64,000 bases of DNA from Anseranas semipalmata (Eukaryota > Chordata > Aves > Anseriformes > Anseranatidae). The position numbers and the translations under genes were made by a program. Location of the stretch: the NCBI GenBank assembly GCA_013399115.1, contig VXAA01004092.1, positions 79,852 through 143,851 on the forward strand, read 5' to 3'. This document shows, piece by piece, positions 46,503 through 58,490 of the stretch. The notes beneath the pieces were generated by a model. That model saw only the letters and a list, made by a program, of their open reading frames with translations. It was not told the DNA's origin and did not search any database. How positions within the stretch are numbered: the stretch's first letter is position 1; every line of letters begins with the position of its first letter.

Positions 46503-47381
46503 GGCAGCTTTAGTCTGGGCAGATGAGGAAGCTGAAAACCCAGACTCATGGATCAAAATGTGAACATGAAATACACTTCCTTTCAGTGTTATTGTCTGGT
46601 AAAACTGAGCCCCAATAGATTTGAAATTTTCTTTGATCACTGGAGAAATGTCAGCTTATCCTCAGGTTTGCAACTGTATGTTCTCCTATTGATATGAAGA
46701 GAAATAAAAGCAAAAAAAAAGGAAAATTAGACTACTTTTAGTAAGCAATAGCAGTATGGTTTTGCTGCTAGCCAGTAAGAAATGTTTTATCTGTGAAATT
46801 AATTGTTTAGTAGATATTTATTATTGTGTTTACATTCTTCTTTTGTTTTCTGTATTCTGCTAAAAAAGGTAGAATATTTTTTGCTTCATCTTCATTATTA
46901 GCTCTATTGTTAAAGTAACAGCATCTGAGATTTATAATATATTCTTACTAGACAAATCCTTTTAAACTATCTTTGACTGTTTTGTATCTTAATTCACACC
47001 TGGACTAGCCACAAGTGAGGTTGCTGGATTTAGTGTAACAAAAAATTGCAGTGCTGTTTTGACACTGACTACCTTTTCAATGGTCATACTCCCCTAATCA
47101 GTGCTAAGCATTTCAGCATTCCCAAGAATATTAGGACTGTATAATGAGCATTTCCACTGCGGTCCACTTCACTGCCTGTAGTGTTGCCTTAGAGCAAATA
47201 GTGCAGCAGGAAAGCACTGAGCATACATAATGATGTGCAGAGAACATATGTAAAATTAAAATCTAGGCTACCTGTACTACGTCTGTATTTCTGAGAGTCA
47301 TCTTCAGATTTATTCCTGCGTGCTGTTAGAATTCCATCTCAAGTCATAAGCTGAGTTATGGAATTAACTTTAATTATGACT

Positions 47382-47395
47382 GGGGGGGGGGGGGN
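47382..47395. repeat. G13 homopolymer ending in an ambiguous base
   Basis: Thirteen G followed by a single N at 47395. The N shows that run length could not be resolved, so the true length is uncertain. Confidence 0.95.
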
Positions 47396-50300
47396 ATAGT
47401 GTGCATGCTTGTAACTCCTCCTCTATATATTAGAGTATACAGAGAGCCTTATTTCTTTCAGATAACACATTGCACAGTTCTAGAAAACTGAATTGCATTT
47501 GAGCATCTGTTGCTCAAATCTCAGATGATTTCTACACATTTTCCAAGATGCTTTTAGAAATATTTTAATGTAATATTCACTAGAAATTAGCAATGCTAAA
47601 GAAATTAACCTCACAGAAGAAAAAGCATCCAAAGCGAAATGTAGAAAGAGAGAGAATATAAAATGACCAGACTGATCATGACAGCATAAATTGGTCCTAC
47701 AGAAATGTTATGGGAAATTCCTATTTATCATGTCCAACAAAATTACAGTCTTTTTCTGTGCCCATGCAGATGCATATCATACATGCAGCCTATTCTTAAC
47801 AGTAAACAGTGATAGGCTTGAGTGAGTACTGATTTCCTTTTATATTTCCAGGAATAACAGGGTGTAAAATAGCCGTATAGAAAGGGAAATTTTGTCAATT
47901 TGTCATAAAAGACCATTGCTTCATTTAAGTAATTTTCTGCACTTGCCAGAAATAATTTCATATTTCTCATATTACTGAGTCTGTAGCAGAGCTATTTGAA
48001 GTTTTTTTTTTAGTTGTGTAGTTCTGCCAAACTTCCTGTAAAGTTGTCAGTTTCTAAATAAGCCTTGTCTAAATTAAAGATGTGGTAAAATCTTCCTGTC
48101 TAAACTATAGGGGAATTTGGAGAAATAATAGTTAGGACAAAAACTCCAGCACTTTTTCCCCCAGAAATTTGTTCATGTACCAAAGGTACTCAACACCTCT
48201 CTAAATGTTTGTGCAAAACTCTATGTTTCTCTGCTATTGAAATCTTCATATTGATTAACGGACATTTTTCCTGACGTGCAGAAGGTGAGGCTCTATGGAA
48301 ATTAGAATATCATATACGAATAATCTTCCAGAACAGCCTTTATTTAACTGTTAATATTTTGAGTGGAGAACAGGATAACAAAGGTGATCCAGTTTCATGA
48401 TGCTGGGACTCTGAGCTGCTGAACATCTGCCAAATCCCGCATGACACCTTAGAGGAGCACAAGGGCTTCTCTACGCTCTGCCTGTGGGTACATGGTTCCC
48501 AACAGCCATTTACCAGCCCCAGGAACGTGGGAGGAAGGAGCAGAGGGGCCACTTCATTGTTCCTGTTTTGTGTTTGTTTGTTCTTTTTTAATAACTGGAT
48601 AATTGAATTCAAGCTTTTTTGTCACTCCATAAAGCAGCCTCAGTTGTCCCAAGAAAGCACAGTATATAAGCTGTTGTGTAACAGGAGGAATTGTAAAATG
48701 CTTTATCCATTAATGAACCATAACAACCTAGGCCACTCTAACTTCCTGAGCGAATGCCTCCTGAGTATTAACAGTTCGTATTTATTTGCTAATGGATAAA
48801 TTAAATTTTACAGAAACATGAATAGCATAGAACCCCACAGCATGCCCTTGTGGTACATGCCATCTTGTCTTGCAATGTGTCATTTGCATACTTTATACTA
48901 TTGCTTTTGACCATTTCTTATGGGAAGATGAAAAAAATACAGGATGCCTTTTGTTAGCATAACTATATATATAAAAGAATTAAATTTGAGAAGGTTTTCA
49001 CAAAGAAAATGAAATAATTTTGAGAGCCATTTCTTTTATTTTATGAAGTGTCTGGCCTTGAAAGAACAAATCTCACTTCATAGTGGATGATTTCTAACCT
49101 CTGAGTGAGAATTCAACATGAGCTTCATCAGTAGCTGATGTTCTTGTTAGGTGCCATCCATACGTGAAGGTAGTATCACAAGAAAAATATGTTATTTTAT
49201 CCTTCTGTGTCTAGTCCATTGATCTTTCTTTCCATTGATTAAAAATAGCTCTGAGGCAAAATTCTACTGTAAAGGAGATTCTACTTGGCTATTGCACAAA
49301 AATTTTCATTGAATGTGAGGATAAAGCTGCACAGCAGCTTGGAAGAATGTGTTTGTTCACTTTTATTACCTTAGTGAGTGATACCAAGCATAGCTGAGAG
49401 GTCAAATAAAATAAAAGCTTTCTAGACTTATTCTTGCAGGTGTCTCTTCCATTTCCTGGTACCATTGCAGATTTCACTGTGCAACTCCTGTGAGGAACAA
49501 AGAACTTGCTTTTCAGCTTCAGCTGAATGCATCCATGAACACTAATGCTTCTAACTTTAAGAAAGCTCTCTTTTATGATTGACTATACAGTGTTATATAA
49601 TCTACATTAGGCTTTCATCTTCTCACTGCTGCTGTGTTCAGTGTTGCATTATTCTCACCCCAGAAGAAAACTTCTCTTAGTTTTCTTTGCCAATCTTTCC
49701 GGCTTGATGGATGCAATTTTGATTACAGTTTATACCTCATTTAACCTGTCTGTTCTGAATATTTTATAGCCAGGAATGGTTTATTTTTTATGATATTTTC
49801 TTCCTTAATCAACATGTCATTATTTGCTAGACAGAGTAGTCTTTGGCTTTATGTTTTCAGTTTTCAACATTCACCTGTATGATCTGAAGATCTGTGAGGA
49901 GGAAATGCAACTCCCTCCCTTCCTTCCTTCCTATCACAAGTCTGTGATACTTTACACCACTGGATCATTCATTTTAGGTATAAAATTTTAAAAGTACTTT
50001 TCTGTCTATAAACTTTTAACTGAAGCCCATAAAAGGAGGGGGCGGGGGGGGAGTCATTGGGTGTCAGGAAAGGGAAGGAGAAGGAAATGAAGGAAGTAAT
50101 TGTCATGAATAAGGTGTGGATGAGTGTGGTTCAGCAGAGAGCAGATTTTTCCAGAAAGACATCCTCAATGCCAACATTTTTTGGTAATATGGAGGTAAGA
50201 ATAGGGTGGCCTCAGCCAAGAAGGATCAGTGCATGAACTTTATCTTCAGAACCAGGCGATGTTCTTCAAGCACTGGTTAACATTTGAGCCAAGGAGGGAA

Positions 50301-50916
50301 TTTTGCAACTCATATCAAAGGAAATCTGTTTTATGACTGTGTTTTATGAGAAGCACTAGTTTGTAATAATATTTATCATCATTTTGGCAACTGCTTGGTG
50401 GTAATTCTATCAGCTTACTTGTTTTGGGAAGCCTAGCTCAGTGAAGTAATAAATAAAACAGACAGCTCTGTGACATAGGCTAGCAGGATAATAGGAAGGA
50501 GTCTCTTTGAATTCCTTTCATATTGACAGTGCCTTGTTTCCAATTTTGTGCAAATAATGAGAAAAAATTAGTAATGTCATTTTTCATAATGGAATTTTGC
50601 TTTTAAAAATATTATAACACCACAAGTGCTTGTATTCCTGCCAGGACAGGGTCTTCGCTTTGTTACTCACTCAGACTTAGCTCTTTGTTTTCCAAGGGTG
50701 TTTATTTCACTTTTATAGGATTTTGAAAATATAGGGGAATTACTTTCCCATAAAGAGTGGATTGCAATGAAGACAGTGGCAGTAGTTCTTAATTGCATTT
50801 CGGTTTGGATGAAGACCATGAACTTTAGGTAATCTACAGGTATTTAGAGCAATAGCAATAACAGTAGAAATTGTTAGATAGAAAAGCGTAAAAATCAATT
50901 TTTTTTCTTTTTTTTT

Positions 50917-50956
50917 NNNNNNNNNNNNNNNNNNNNNNNNNNNNNNNNNNNNNNNN
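50917..50956. other. 40-N assembly gap inside a T-rich tract
   Basis: Forty N are bounded by T10 on the left and T6 on the right. The gap was probably caused by a poly(T) stretch; its real length and content are unknown. Confidence 0.98.
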
Positions 50957-51084
50957 TTTTTTAGTTCTCTGGTGCAGTAGAATAATAGTCATTTCTGGCA
51001 CATTCTAAGGAGTCAGGAGAGTAATTTACCCTTTTAAAAGTATCACAGGATGTATTCTTATTTGCAACAGGTTTGTAACTGGTT

Positions 51085-51255
51085 TTCAGACTGAACGTTA
51101 GGAAAAAATCACTGGAACAGGTCCAAAAATATGCTTTAACTTTTGGTCAGCCCTGAAGAAGACAGGCAGTTAGACTAGATGATCTTTGAAGATCTCCTCC
51201 AACTGAACTATTCTGTTCTGTTCTGTTCTGTTCTGTTCCATTCTATTTTATTCTA
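51085..51255 (+). mobile_element. LINE/CR1 3'-end fragment with pentamer tail
   Basis: CAGACTGAACGTTAGGAAAAAA and CACTGGAACAGG correspond to CR1 'cagactggacattaggaaaaaat' and 'cactggaacaggttgcc', with intervening text deleted. TTAGACTAGATGATCTTTG and CTCCTCCAACTGAACTA are the usual 3' end. Instead of ATTCTATG octamers the tail is a row of nine pentamers (51211-51255): five TTCTG, then TTCCA, TTCTA, TTTTA, TTCTA. The copy is 5'-truncated and internally shortened. Confidence 0.85.
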
Positions 51256-52110
51256 AACTCTCCTGATTTAAAGGTAGTACCACTGTTGTAATTTAACCAT
51301 GTGCTACATCCCCTTTAAGTGCACAAGCCTTCTTAACACTGTCAGAGACCACATATTTGTGTTGCAGATGCAAGCAGGAACTGTTTTGCCTCATCAGGAG
51401 TGCAAGTGAATTCATCTCTCTTCAGTAAGACTTTCTTTGAAGATTCCATAGAAAAATGCCAAAACAAAAAACTGTGTATTGGCTAATACACAGGTTGGTA
51501 GCAGGACTGTCCATCAACAGAGCTTAGCCCTCATGTCATAAATGCAGAATGATGTGAAAAAAATATAATGAATTAGGTAGTTCACAGGCTTCCTCCTGAT
51601 CATTTGTCTATCTGTAACTAGAACCTACTCCTTAAATATAGACACATACTAACAAGAACTTATGCTGCTAAATTTTAATAAGGGATAAAAAGGAAGCTAC
51701 GTAAAATACAAAAAAAAAAAAAAAAAAAAAAAGAAAAGAAAAAACTGGCAGGGCCTATTGCACTAAATACTTGACCAGTGTTACTGTATGAAATGTGAAT
51801 AAAATGGGTGAATAGTACTGATGTAAAATTAACCCTGCCTCCCAGTGCAGCATAGGCAAGGAAAGCATATCTAATATTTTCTTTAAAATTGAATAGATTG
51901 CATAGGGTCTTTTATTGAAATATGATATAGAATCCATATTATTCTTTTAGAATCCACATTTCTTGAATGTCCCTGTAATTTAACCTGTTTTTCATTTAAG
52001 ACGAGAGAAGAAATTGCAATTGAAAGAATATACACAGTGAAGCTAACATAGAAGAGGAAAAAAAAAAAAAANAAAAAAAAAAAGAAGAAGAGAAAAAAAA
52101 ACAGCAAAAA
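51256..52110. other. Unique AT-rich non-coding sequence with two A-rich tracts
   Basis: No gene recognised. Contains A23 at 51710-51732 running into AAAAG units, and an A-rich tract at 52059-52110 with a single N at 52072. Minus-strand frames made of F/L codons across the second tract are artefacts. Confidence 0.65.
52059..52110. repeat. A-rich tract with one ambiguous base
   Basis: A-runs broken by AG and AGC steps, with N at 52072 marking an unresolved homopolymer length. It lies just upstream of a TATA-like box. Confidence 0.9.
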
Positions 52111-52121
52111 AATAATGTGGG

Positions 52122-52129
52122 TATAAAAG
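52122..52129 (+). promoter_or_regulatory. Candidate TATA box upstream of a CpG-bearing patch
   Basis: GGGTATAAAAGCG contains a consensus TATAAAAG in an otherwise A-rich area. The sequence immediately downstream (52155-52265) is distinctly richer in CpG (TCCTCGCTG, TTCAGCGTG, CATCCGCAGCGG, GATGCGAATG, TCACGCTTG) than nearly all of the window. That arrangement would suit a focused promoter with initiation near 52150, but TATA-like words are common in AT-rich DNA. No gene is recognised downstream. Confidence 0.22.
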
Positions 52130-52560
52130 CGAAAGTAGCCAGCTTTACACCTGTCTCCTCGCTGTCTATTTCTTAAGTCCTCATATGCACATATTCAGCG
52201 TGCAGTGCTCACTCATCCGCAGCGGAGAGGTGATCTGGACAGGATGCGAATGGCTTCACGCTTGCCCATGTATTCTCCAGTACAGCAGAGCTAGCAAGGC
52301 TGGAGACTGTTTTGCTGCAGCTATCAGCAGCACTTTTCTATCCTCCTTGTGTACAAAGGAATGGGAAAAGAGTTGTGGCTTGTTTCTAAGTGTTGAAGCA
52401 ATGTTGTTTTCCTTTGTTCTGTCCTGGAATGCAGCTTGGTGTGGAGCAGTCAGCAGGGGAATATGGGAAATAAGTGCTGGGATACACACATCAGAACTGA
52501 CAAGAACAGTTTTAGTGGGACCAGAGTGATAGGTGCTTTAAATATGTGTGAGTAATATTA
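52130..52560. other. CpG-bearing, GC-richer patch, possibly exonic
   Basis: A 114-codon plus-strand frame (52185-52529) and a 77-codon minus-strand frame (52256-52489) both cross this patch. The plus frame begins at ATG with a weak context (C at -3) and encodes a cysteine- and tryptophan-containing sequence I do not recognise. No clear splice donor or domain was found. It may be a non-coding first exon, an old repeat, or chance. Confidence 0.3.
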
Positions 52561-54681
52561 ATAATGTCCTTTTCTACATCTCAACAAATAACATACTTAT
52601 TTAAATAATCCATTTTTTAAAGTAAAAGCCTCATGTCTTGTGTAAATGTGCTATTAAATTTCAAGAACATGTTGGAAAGGTTCCCGATTCTGCCTGTATG
52701 TATCTAGCCAAATCTGCCCTTGATAAATCCAAACAACCTGATATGCTTCAGCATGCCCTGCCAGAAAACCAAACAAACACAAGAAAATAAGGCGATTTCA
52801 TCCTACTGATAGAACATGACAGCACACCAAGGCATGGTCTTAATATAGCTCAATGAAACAGGATTGGCTAACTCATGGTATCCCTTTTGTCAGCAGGTTT
52901 TCAGAGGGTGTGAGACTGGACTAGGTAATTAACATGACCTCCTCTCTCTATATGTTGTTAAATTTCATGTAGATACCCTTCTCTTCAGCCAAGCGACTTC
53001 ATTCAACATCATTTCCTTCCCTCAGAGGCTAAACTTTGGGCTCATAGATGTGGCAAGATCAAAGTATCTTCATTATGCAAAGCCACTGTGATGGTAGGGA
53101 ATTCACCATCACCAGCCTAGGTGGTCTAAGCAGGCAACTGAGGACCTATGCTGCAGCAGATGGCTGAGGAAGTGCTAAAAAAAAAAATAAAAAATGTTGG
53201 AATAAAACTAAGCACAGAGATATAATGATTCTCTGCTGGTTTATACTCACTGAGGATCTGGCCAGAGAATGGACGGTATAAGACTGCAGAAGCTGTCGTG
53301 GTGGGGTCACACAATTGTGAGTTAGAGTGTGCTGGCAGAATATCTAGTTCCTAGGTGGGAGTTCTCCCTTTTGGTAACTGTATTTTTATTTCTTACTACA
53401 AGACCGTGAAGGAGAATGATGAGTACACCTGTGTGTTTTTTGTGTTGAGACATTTTATAATGTTCTGAAAGGAATTCAGGAATGAATAAGTTTGGGTTTG
53501 TGGGCTTTTTTTGTTTGTTTTGTTTTGTTAAGTATTAAAAAAAAAATAATGAAGTATTTTAAATGATGTGCGTAGGTACAAGAAACAAAAGTGAGTGAAG
53601 ATAATGTAGACAATAAGAGAGTTCTTATTTTAGCCAACAAGTATATTTTAACAGTTTTCTTTTGTTACAATCTTTGAATGTGAGGTAAGCACAGATAAAT
53701 ACATGGCTGTACAATGACAATCAAAGATAGTATGTTGTGACTTTGAGTATAGAATTATTTATGTTCTACATCTTTTTATTATGTTTAAAAATATGCACCT
53801 GTTCTGATGCATAGCTGTCAAGACTCAGAACTTTAAAATTAACTGTTCTTAATGTCTCCTACTTACCAGGCTGGTTAAGTAGAAAAGACAGAGTTTCATC
53901 TCAAAGGCAAATGCTGAGGAGTTCAGTAAGAACCCCTTATGTATAAGGTTAGGTTAAAATTTGTATCTAAGCAATATTAAGTAGTTGCAAATTAGCTGAA
54001 TATTATTAGTGTTGAAATGGTCACTTCATTAAATTGTGGTTATACAGATGCCCTGACTATAAATACTCTGAATATAAATGCAGTCCATATTCAAAAGGTG
54101 TTGTTGGAAGACGCTTGTAAATATTAAAAATATTCTATACAAGGACTACTATCTGTCTCATTGATGGTTCTCATTTTTAAACTTCTTTTGAAATAAGCAA
54201 AGTTGTTTTAAAAAGATTTTTAAAAGTCAGCAAAATAACAAATGTAACAATATCCCTTTCTTTCTTCCCTCTTCAGGAAAATAAAACAAATAACATATCT
54301 ATTCCCCCTCAAAATCTTTTATTAGTTTCACCCATGAGCAAAACTTGTGCCCCATAACATAAAGACGTTTTATCAAAGCACTGAGGAAACCCCTAATTTT
54401 CAGATTGTAGGAAAGTTAGTGACATTCCTGGTGACTATAAAAATGAAACATTTTGCAATGGGTTACACAACTTGCTGCTAGTACAGAAATGACTTGGCAT
54501 ACATGTTTAATGGTTTCACCTGTGGTGATGCTTGAGGGCAACCTCCAAGCCTTAATGCTAAACTCTAATTAGTGTAGACAAGATCACAGCACTGGATTTC
54601 AAGGGAACGCAAGATAACCTGCAGACAAATTACCACTGAAGTAATATGACAGGTCTTGACAGCATGTTCAAATCATTTATG

Positions 54682-54702
54682 AAAAAAAAATATATATATA
54701 TG
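54682..54702. repeat. A9-(TA)6 tract
   Basis: Nine A followed by alternating TA ending in TGTATCG. Confidence 0.85.
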
Positions 54703-56710
54703 TATCGACTCCAATGTTTTCTAATAATTTAGCTACCAAAACATTTTGTGCCCAATAGGGTAGCTAGACTTCTGGGTAAGTACAGAAGTGGAACTGTAGC
54801 TGGAGGGTTTATGGTAATTCCATAAGCAGCAAAGTGTCCCTGCAAAGGAGAGATAAACAGCTAGTAATCCTCATAATTCCCCACTGATAGCCTATCCATC
54901 TCTGCTATAAATTAGAAAGCCCAGAGATTAGAAAGGCTAGTCAGGGTGTAGCTCACAGCATTAATCACAGTATTAGGACAGCAGTGTGCTCAGATTCTGT
55001 GTCCAAAGGGCTGGTATTTCCCTCTAGGTTAAGGTGACATAATGTAGTTTGGAATACATATTGATCAAACTACTAATATAATGCAGAAATGGTTTTATTG
55101 AAGACACTGTTATACACTTCCCAAAACTAAGCTATCAACTGTGGACTTGGGAATAATGCATTCATTTCCACTGTGAAAGATGTAGCCGTGATTTTGTAAG
55201 CTCTTCAGGGTTCCAAATTAAGATTTTTTTTTAATATGTGTTTAGCATTATTTAGATGGAATTAGGGTCAGTTTGTCCTTAAACCTCTTGGTACTGGGAG
55301 GAAATTGCACAAACACTTCTGATCTTTTGGTGTCTGCATGGGGCTGTTAATGCTGCATCAGCAATGTAGACATTGTGTACAAATTCCTATTTAAACATAA
55401 AATGTGAATGGGCACCTTGAAAAATTAGAAGTTAGTTACTAGTTTTTAGTTTTTAGAGGCACATGGCTGAACTAAATACACTTCATGAAAAAATTTCCCT
55501 GGTAATAACATTTCATTGTGATGGTAGTCAGATGCAGAATGAAGAATAGTGGTTCTGCCTCCATGGTAGTGTGATATATATTCTAAATCCTATATAACTT
55601 TTGATCTAAAATATGTAATTCTAAAAGTGGATACTTTAGTCCTGTGCTTTTTGTCAGACAATGTATGTGTTCAGATCTCTGCTGTTTCATTTCAAAGTGC
55701 TTTTGAATGATTTCACAATAATTGTACTCTGGGAGTGTAGTTACTGTGTGCATCGTCACTTCAGTCTTTGGCAGGGGTCTAGTTCAATAAACTGTTGCTT
55801 AAGGAAAGGTAAGTCTTTTCTAAAATTGGCTTTTTTATTATTTTTGAAAGAAACTTTTCATCCTTGCATGTACAGCAGCAGAGTACAGTGCTTTTGAGAT
55901 CGTAGAAGTGTTTCCATCATATGTTTTTTGCTTTGGGGTGGCAGTAGGGTTTCTGGTGTTGCCGTCATGAGAAAGATGAAACAAGGAATTTCTAGAGGAA
56001 GGAGCTCACTAACTACAGTATGAAAGATGTCTGTTTAGCAAAGCAAGGAAAACACTTTAATGTACTTTTATAGGCAAAAAGAACATTACATCTGAAAGAG
56101 GCAGAATTATAGGGAAAAGGAAAAATTTTGTTTGTGTTTGTAGTATTATGAAAGGGTATGAATTGGCTTCTGACTGTTAAAGACTGACAGGAGACAGAGA
56201 AGCACACTGGCAAAAGAAGCACCCTTTTATCATCAGCACAGAGTAATTTGGACTAAACAGAAACTATAGCAAATAAATGTCTGCAAGATGGCAGCATTAG
56301 ACAGAAGACAGTCTCAGAGAATACTGACACAAGGAAAACAAAAGAGATGTTCATGAAAAAGCAGTTGGAGCAAATACACCCTATAGCATAAATGTAAAGT
56401 TCACAGCTGGAAACTGTGGAAGATGTAACAAAACACCAAGCCATGAAGTGCAGAAACAGTCCACCAAGAGGCAAGACGTGTGCAAGACATCAGTAGAAAG
56501 ACATTTTGCAATATAAGAGTATCCAAAAGGAAATGCCAGCTCTGGATGAGAGCAAATAAATACATTTTCAGCAGCATACAGAATTTCTTTTTATACAAGC
56601 AATTTCTGAAGCATTTTCACAAAATGCAAACTGTCAGCATGTGCGTAATAGTAATCTCTTCTACCCTTCCACCAGGCAGATGTTTGAGAAGAGCAGTGGA
56701 AACTTTAAAG

Positions 56711-56740
56711 CTTTTTTTTTTTATTTTTATTTTTTTTTAA
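56711..56740. repeat. T-rich low-complexity tract
   Basis: T12, A, T5, A, T9: a thymine tract with two A interruptions. Confidence 0.85.
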
Positions 56741-58139
56741 GAATGTATTGATGGACTCGTCTACCACATATCAGTCAATACTGTTTGTGTCTGGACTACA
56801 ACTGGCAGAGTTTCTGATGGAAGGTGAATAAGATGTATTGCGTGTGTATCAGTAGTTAAGCTTGAACAAAGTGGGCTATGTGAAAGAAAGTGACAGAAAC
56901 TAAATCAAGGTTTGGCGTAGATACTTTAAGCTTTTGGAAAAACTGGCAGAAACCATTATGTAACAATGGAAATTCTATAAATACTTTTAGAAAGTGATGT
57001 GCTTCAATCTTTAATATTTTTCAGCACACTCAGGACAAATTGTGTGTCCAACTGTGTGGTGTCAGGAAGTAAAATTCTCACCTTCTTTATTTCCCCAGGA
57101 AAACTCAACGGGTGTGAGAACACACCTTGGAAAGCTGTTCAGATCTCTCTCTCCCTTCCAGAATACTTCTAGGAAAAAAAAAAAAAATGCAGTATCATTT
57201 TTGGCCATTTCAATGCAGATAAGTAAACGTGGGATTTAGGCTTATGGATCTGAGACATAAGAATTATATTCCAGTAGTATTTCTATGTCTATAATAATAT
57301 AGAAATGAATTTGTGTAAATGAATTTGTAGGTCCATTATATTCCAAATTATTCAGCATTGCATAGTCGAAGCACTGCTGCCACTAATTCCATGGTGTCCT
57401 AAATTCTGAGCACTTTGACAAATTATACCAAAAGTCTTGTTCAGGACATACTTAGTATGAGAAAGGCTAATGTACTGACCACCTACAAAAAGCTTGGTTG
57501 ATTTTATTTGCTCTAATTTGGTATCACATAGGAATCCTGTAGTTGGAAAAAACGTGTGTAGAAAGAATGCAGGTTTTCAGGGAAATATTCAGCTGTTTTA
57601 ACTATTAAACCATCATTTTCTTTCTGTAAGCTGTTGCCCTATTCACTCTGCATTTTCTCCAAGCTCAGCATAAAATAAGGAAAGGGCACTGTAACCATAA
57701 GGTCTTTGCCTGTGCAATTATGTTTCATTGGCTAGCTAGCCACAAATCGTCCTGAAAAAGACAGGGTCCTTAGGAAAAAATGTGTCGCCAAGTAGTTGTA
57801 AAAAGTACTGTAATGATCAACAGAGGGCACAGTATGCTTACAGAAGCAAAAGAATGGTATCCCATAACTTTTCAAAACTTGATTTACTAACCTCTCTGAA
57901 GTTATTTTGGGGAGTTTTAATTATTTGTTAGTCTTAATAAGCTTCATATTTGCTTTTGATTTATTTCTGATCCCTAAATTTGGGCACTTTATTGCAGTGA
58001 TGAATATATACATTGCTTTTTTACTTCTGACCATGTTGTCAGTTCACTTGCATGTTACATATAGGTGCCTACTGGAGGAACTAGTTGGTGATATTTCAGA
58101 GATCTTTGTCTTGTTATTCTCTACCGAGCTCCTCTGAAG

Positions 58140-58490
58140 CTGAATCAGTTCTCTCTTTTGATTAGCCCTAAGAAAGTGGGAGGAGAACAAGAGGCTAACC
58201 GATGAAACTTTGTGCAATAGTTACAAACACTGATGGAGCAGATGCTAGCACTGTTGTGGCTGGAAGCAGAACTGGTGAGACAGGACTTTTGTGCAGTGTG
58301 GTGCCTGAGCTAACAAGTCCTACCAAGACAGCCATGCTGCTTCCAGAGACTTCAGCCACTGCATGTACAGTGGCCCTGTGTTGTGTTGACTTCTGACTTG
58401 GATTGCAGATAACTGCCACATTGTGTGATACAGGTACATCTTCAGTTCTGGTTATAAATATTAACTTCATTTTCTGACTGCAGTGGTTAA
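58140..58490. other. Balanced-composition patch with opposing open frames, unassigned
   Basis: A 64-codon plus frame (58202-58396) and a 91-codon minus frame (58195-58470) fully overlap. Both are rich in small residues (Ala, Thr, Ser, Val), and composition is less AT-biased than the flanks. I recognise no domain in either frame and no repeat family in the DNA. Neither is called as a gene. Confidence 0.3.

Larger units (their letters stand above)
43816..51084. other. Unique AT-rich non-coding sequence
   Basis: No gene recognised over 7.3 kb; open frames are at most 90 codons (48340-48612 minus, 48527-48799 plus) and lack domains. Simple sequence: A/T tract 45025-45114, (TA)n 46212-46228, A21 46482-46502, G13 plus N 47382-47395, a CCTT run near 49909-49932 and a G-rich run near 50036-50053. 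The assembly gap at 50917-50956 falls near the right end. Confidence 0.62.
52561..58139. other. Unique AT-rich non-coding sequence
   Basis: No gene recognised over 5.6 kb; open frames are at most 86 codons (56480-56740, plus). Simple sequence: A10 near 53177, (TTTTG)-like near 53509-53529, A9 plus (TA)n at 54682-54702, T/A tract 56711-56740 and A13 near 57175. Confidence 0.62.
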
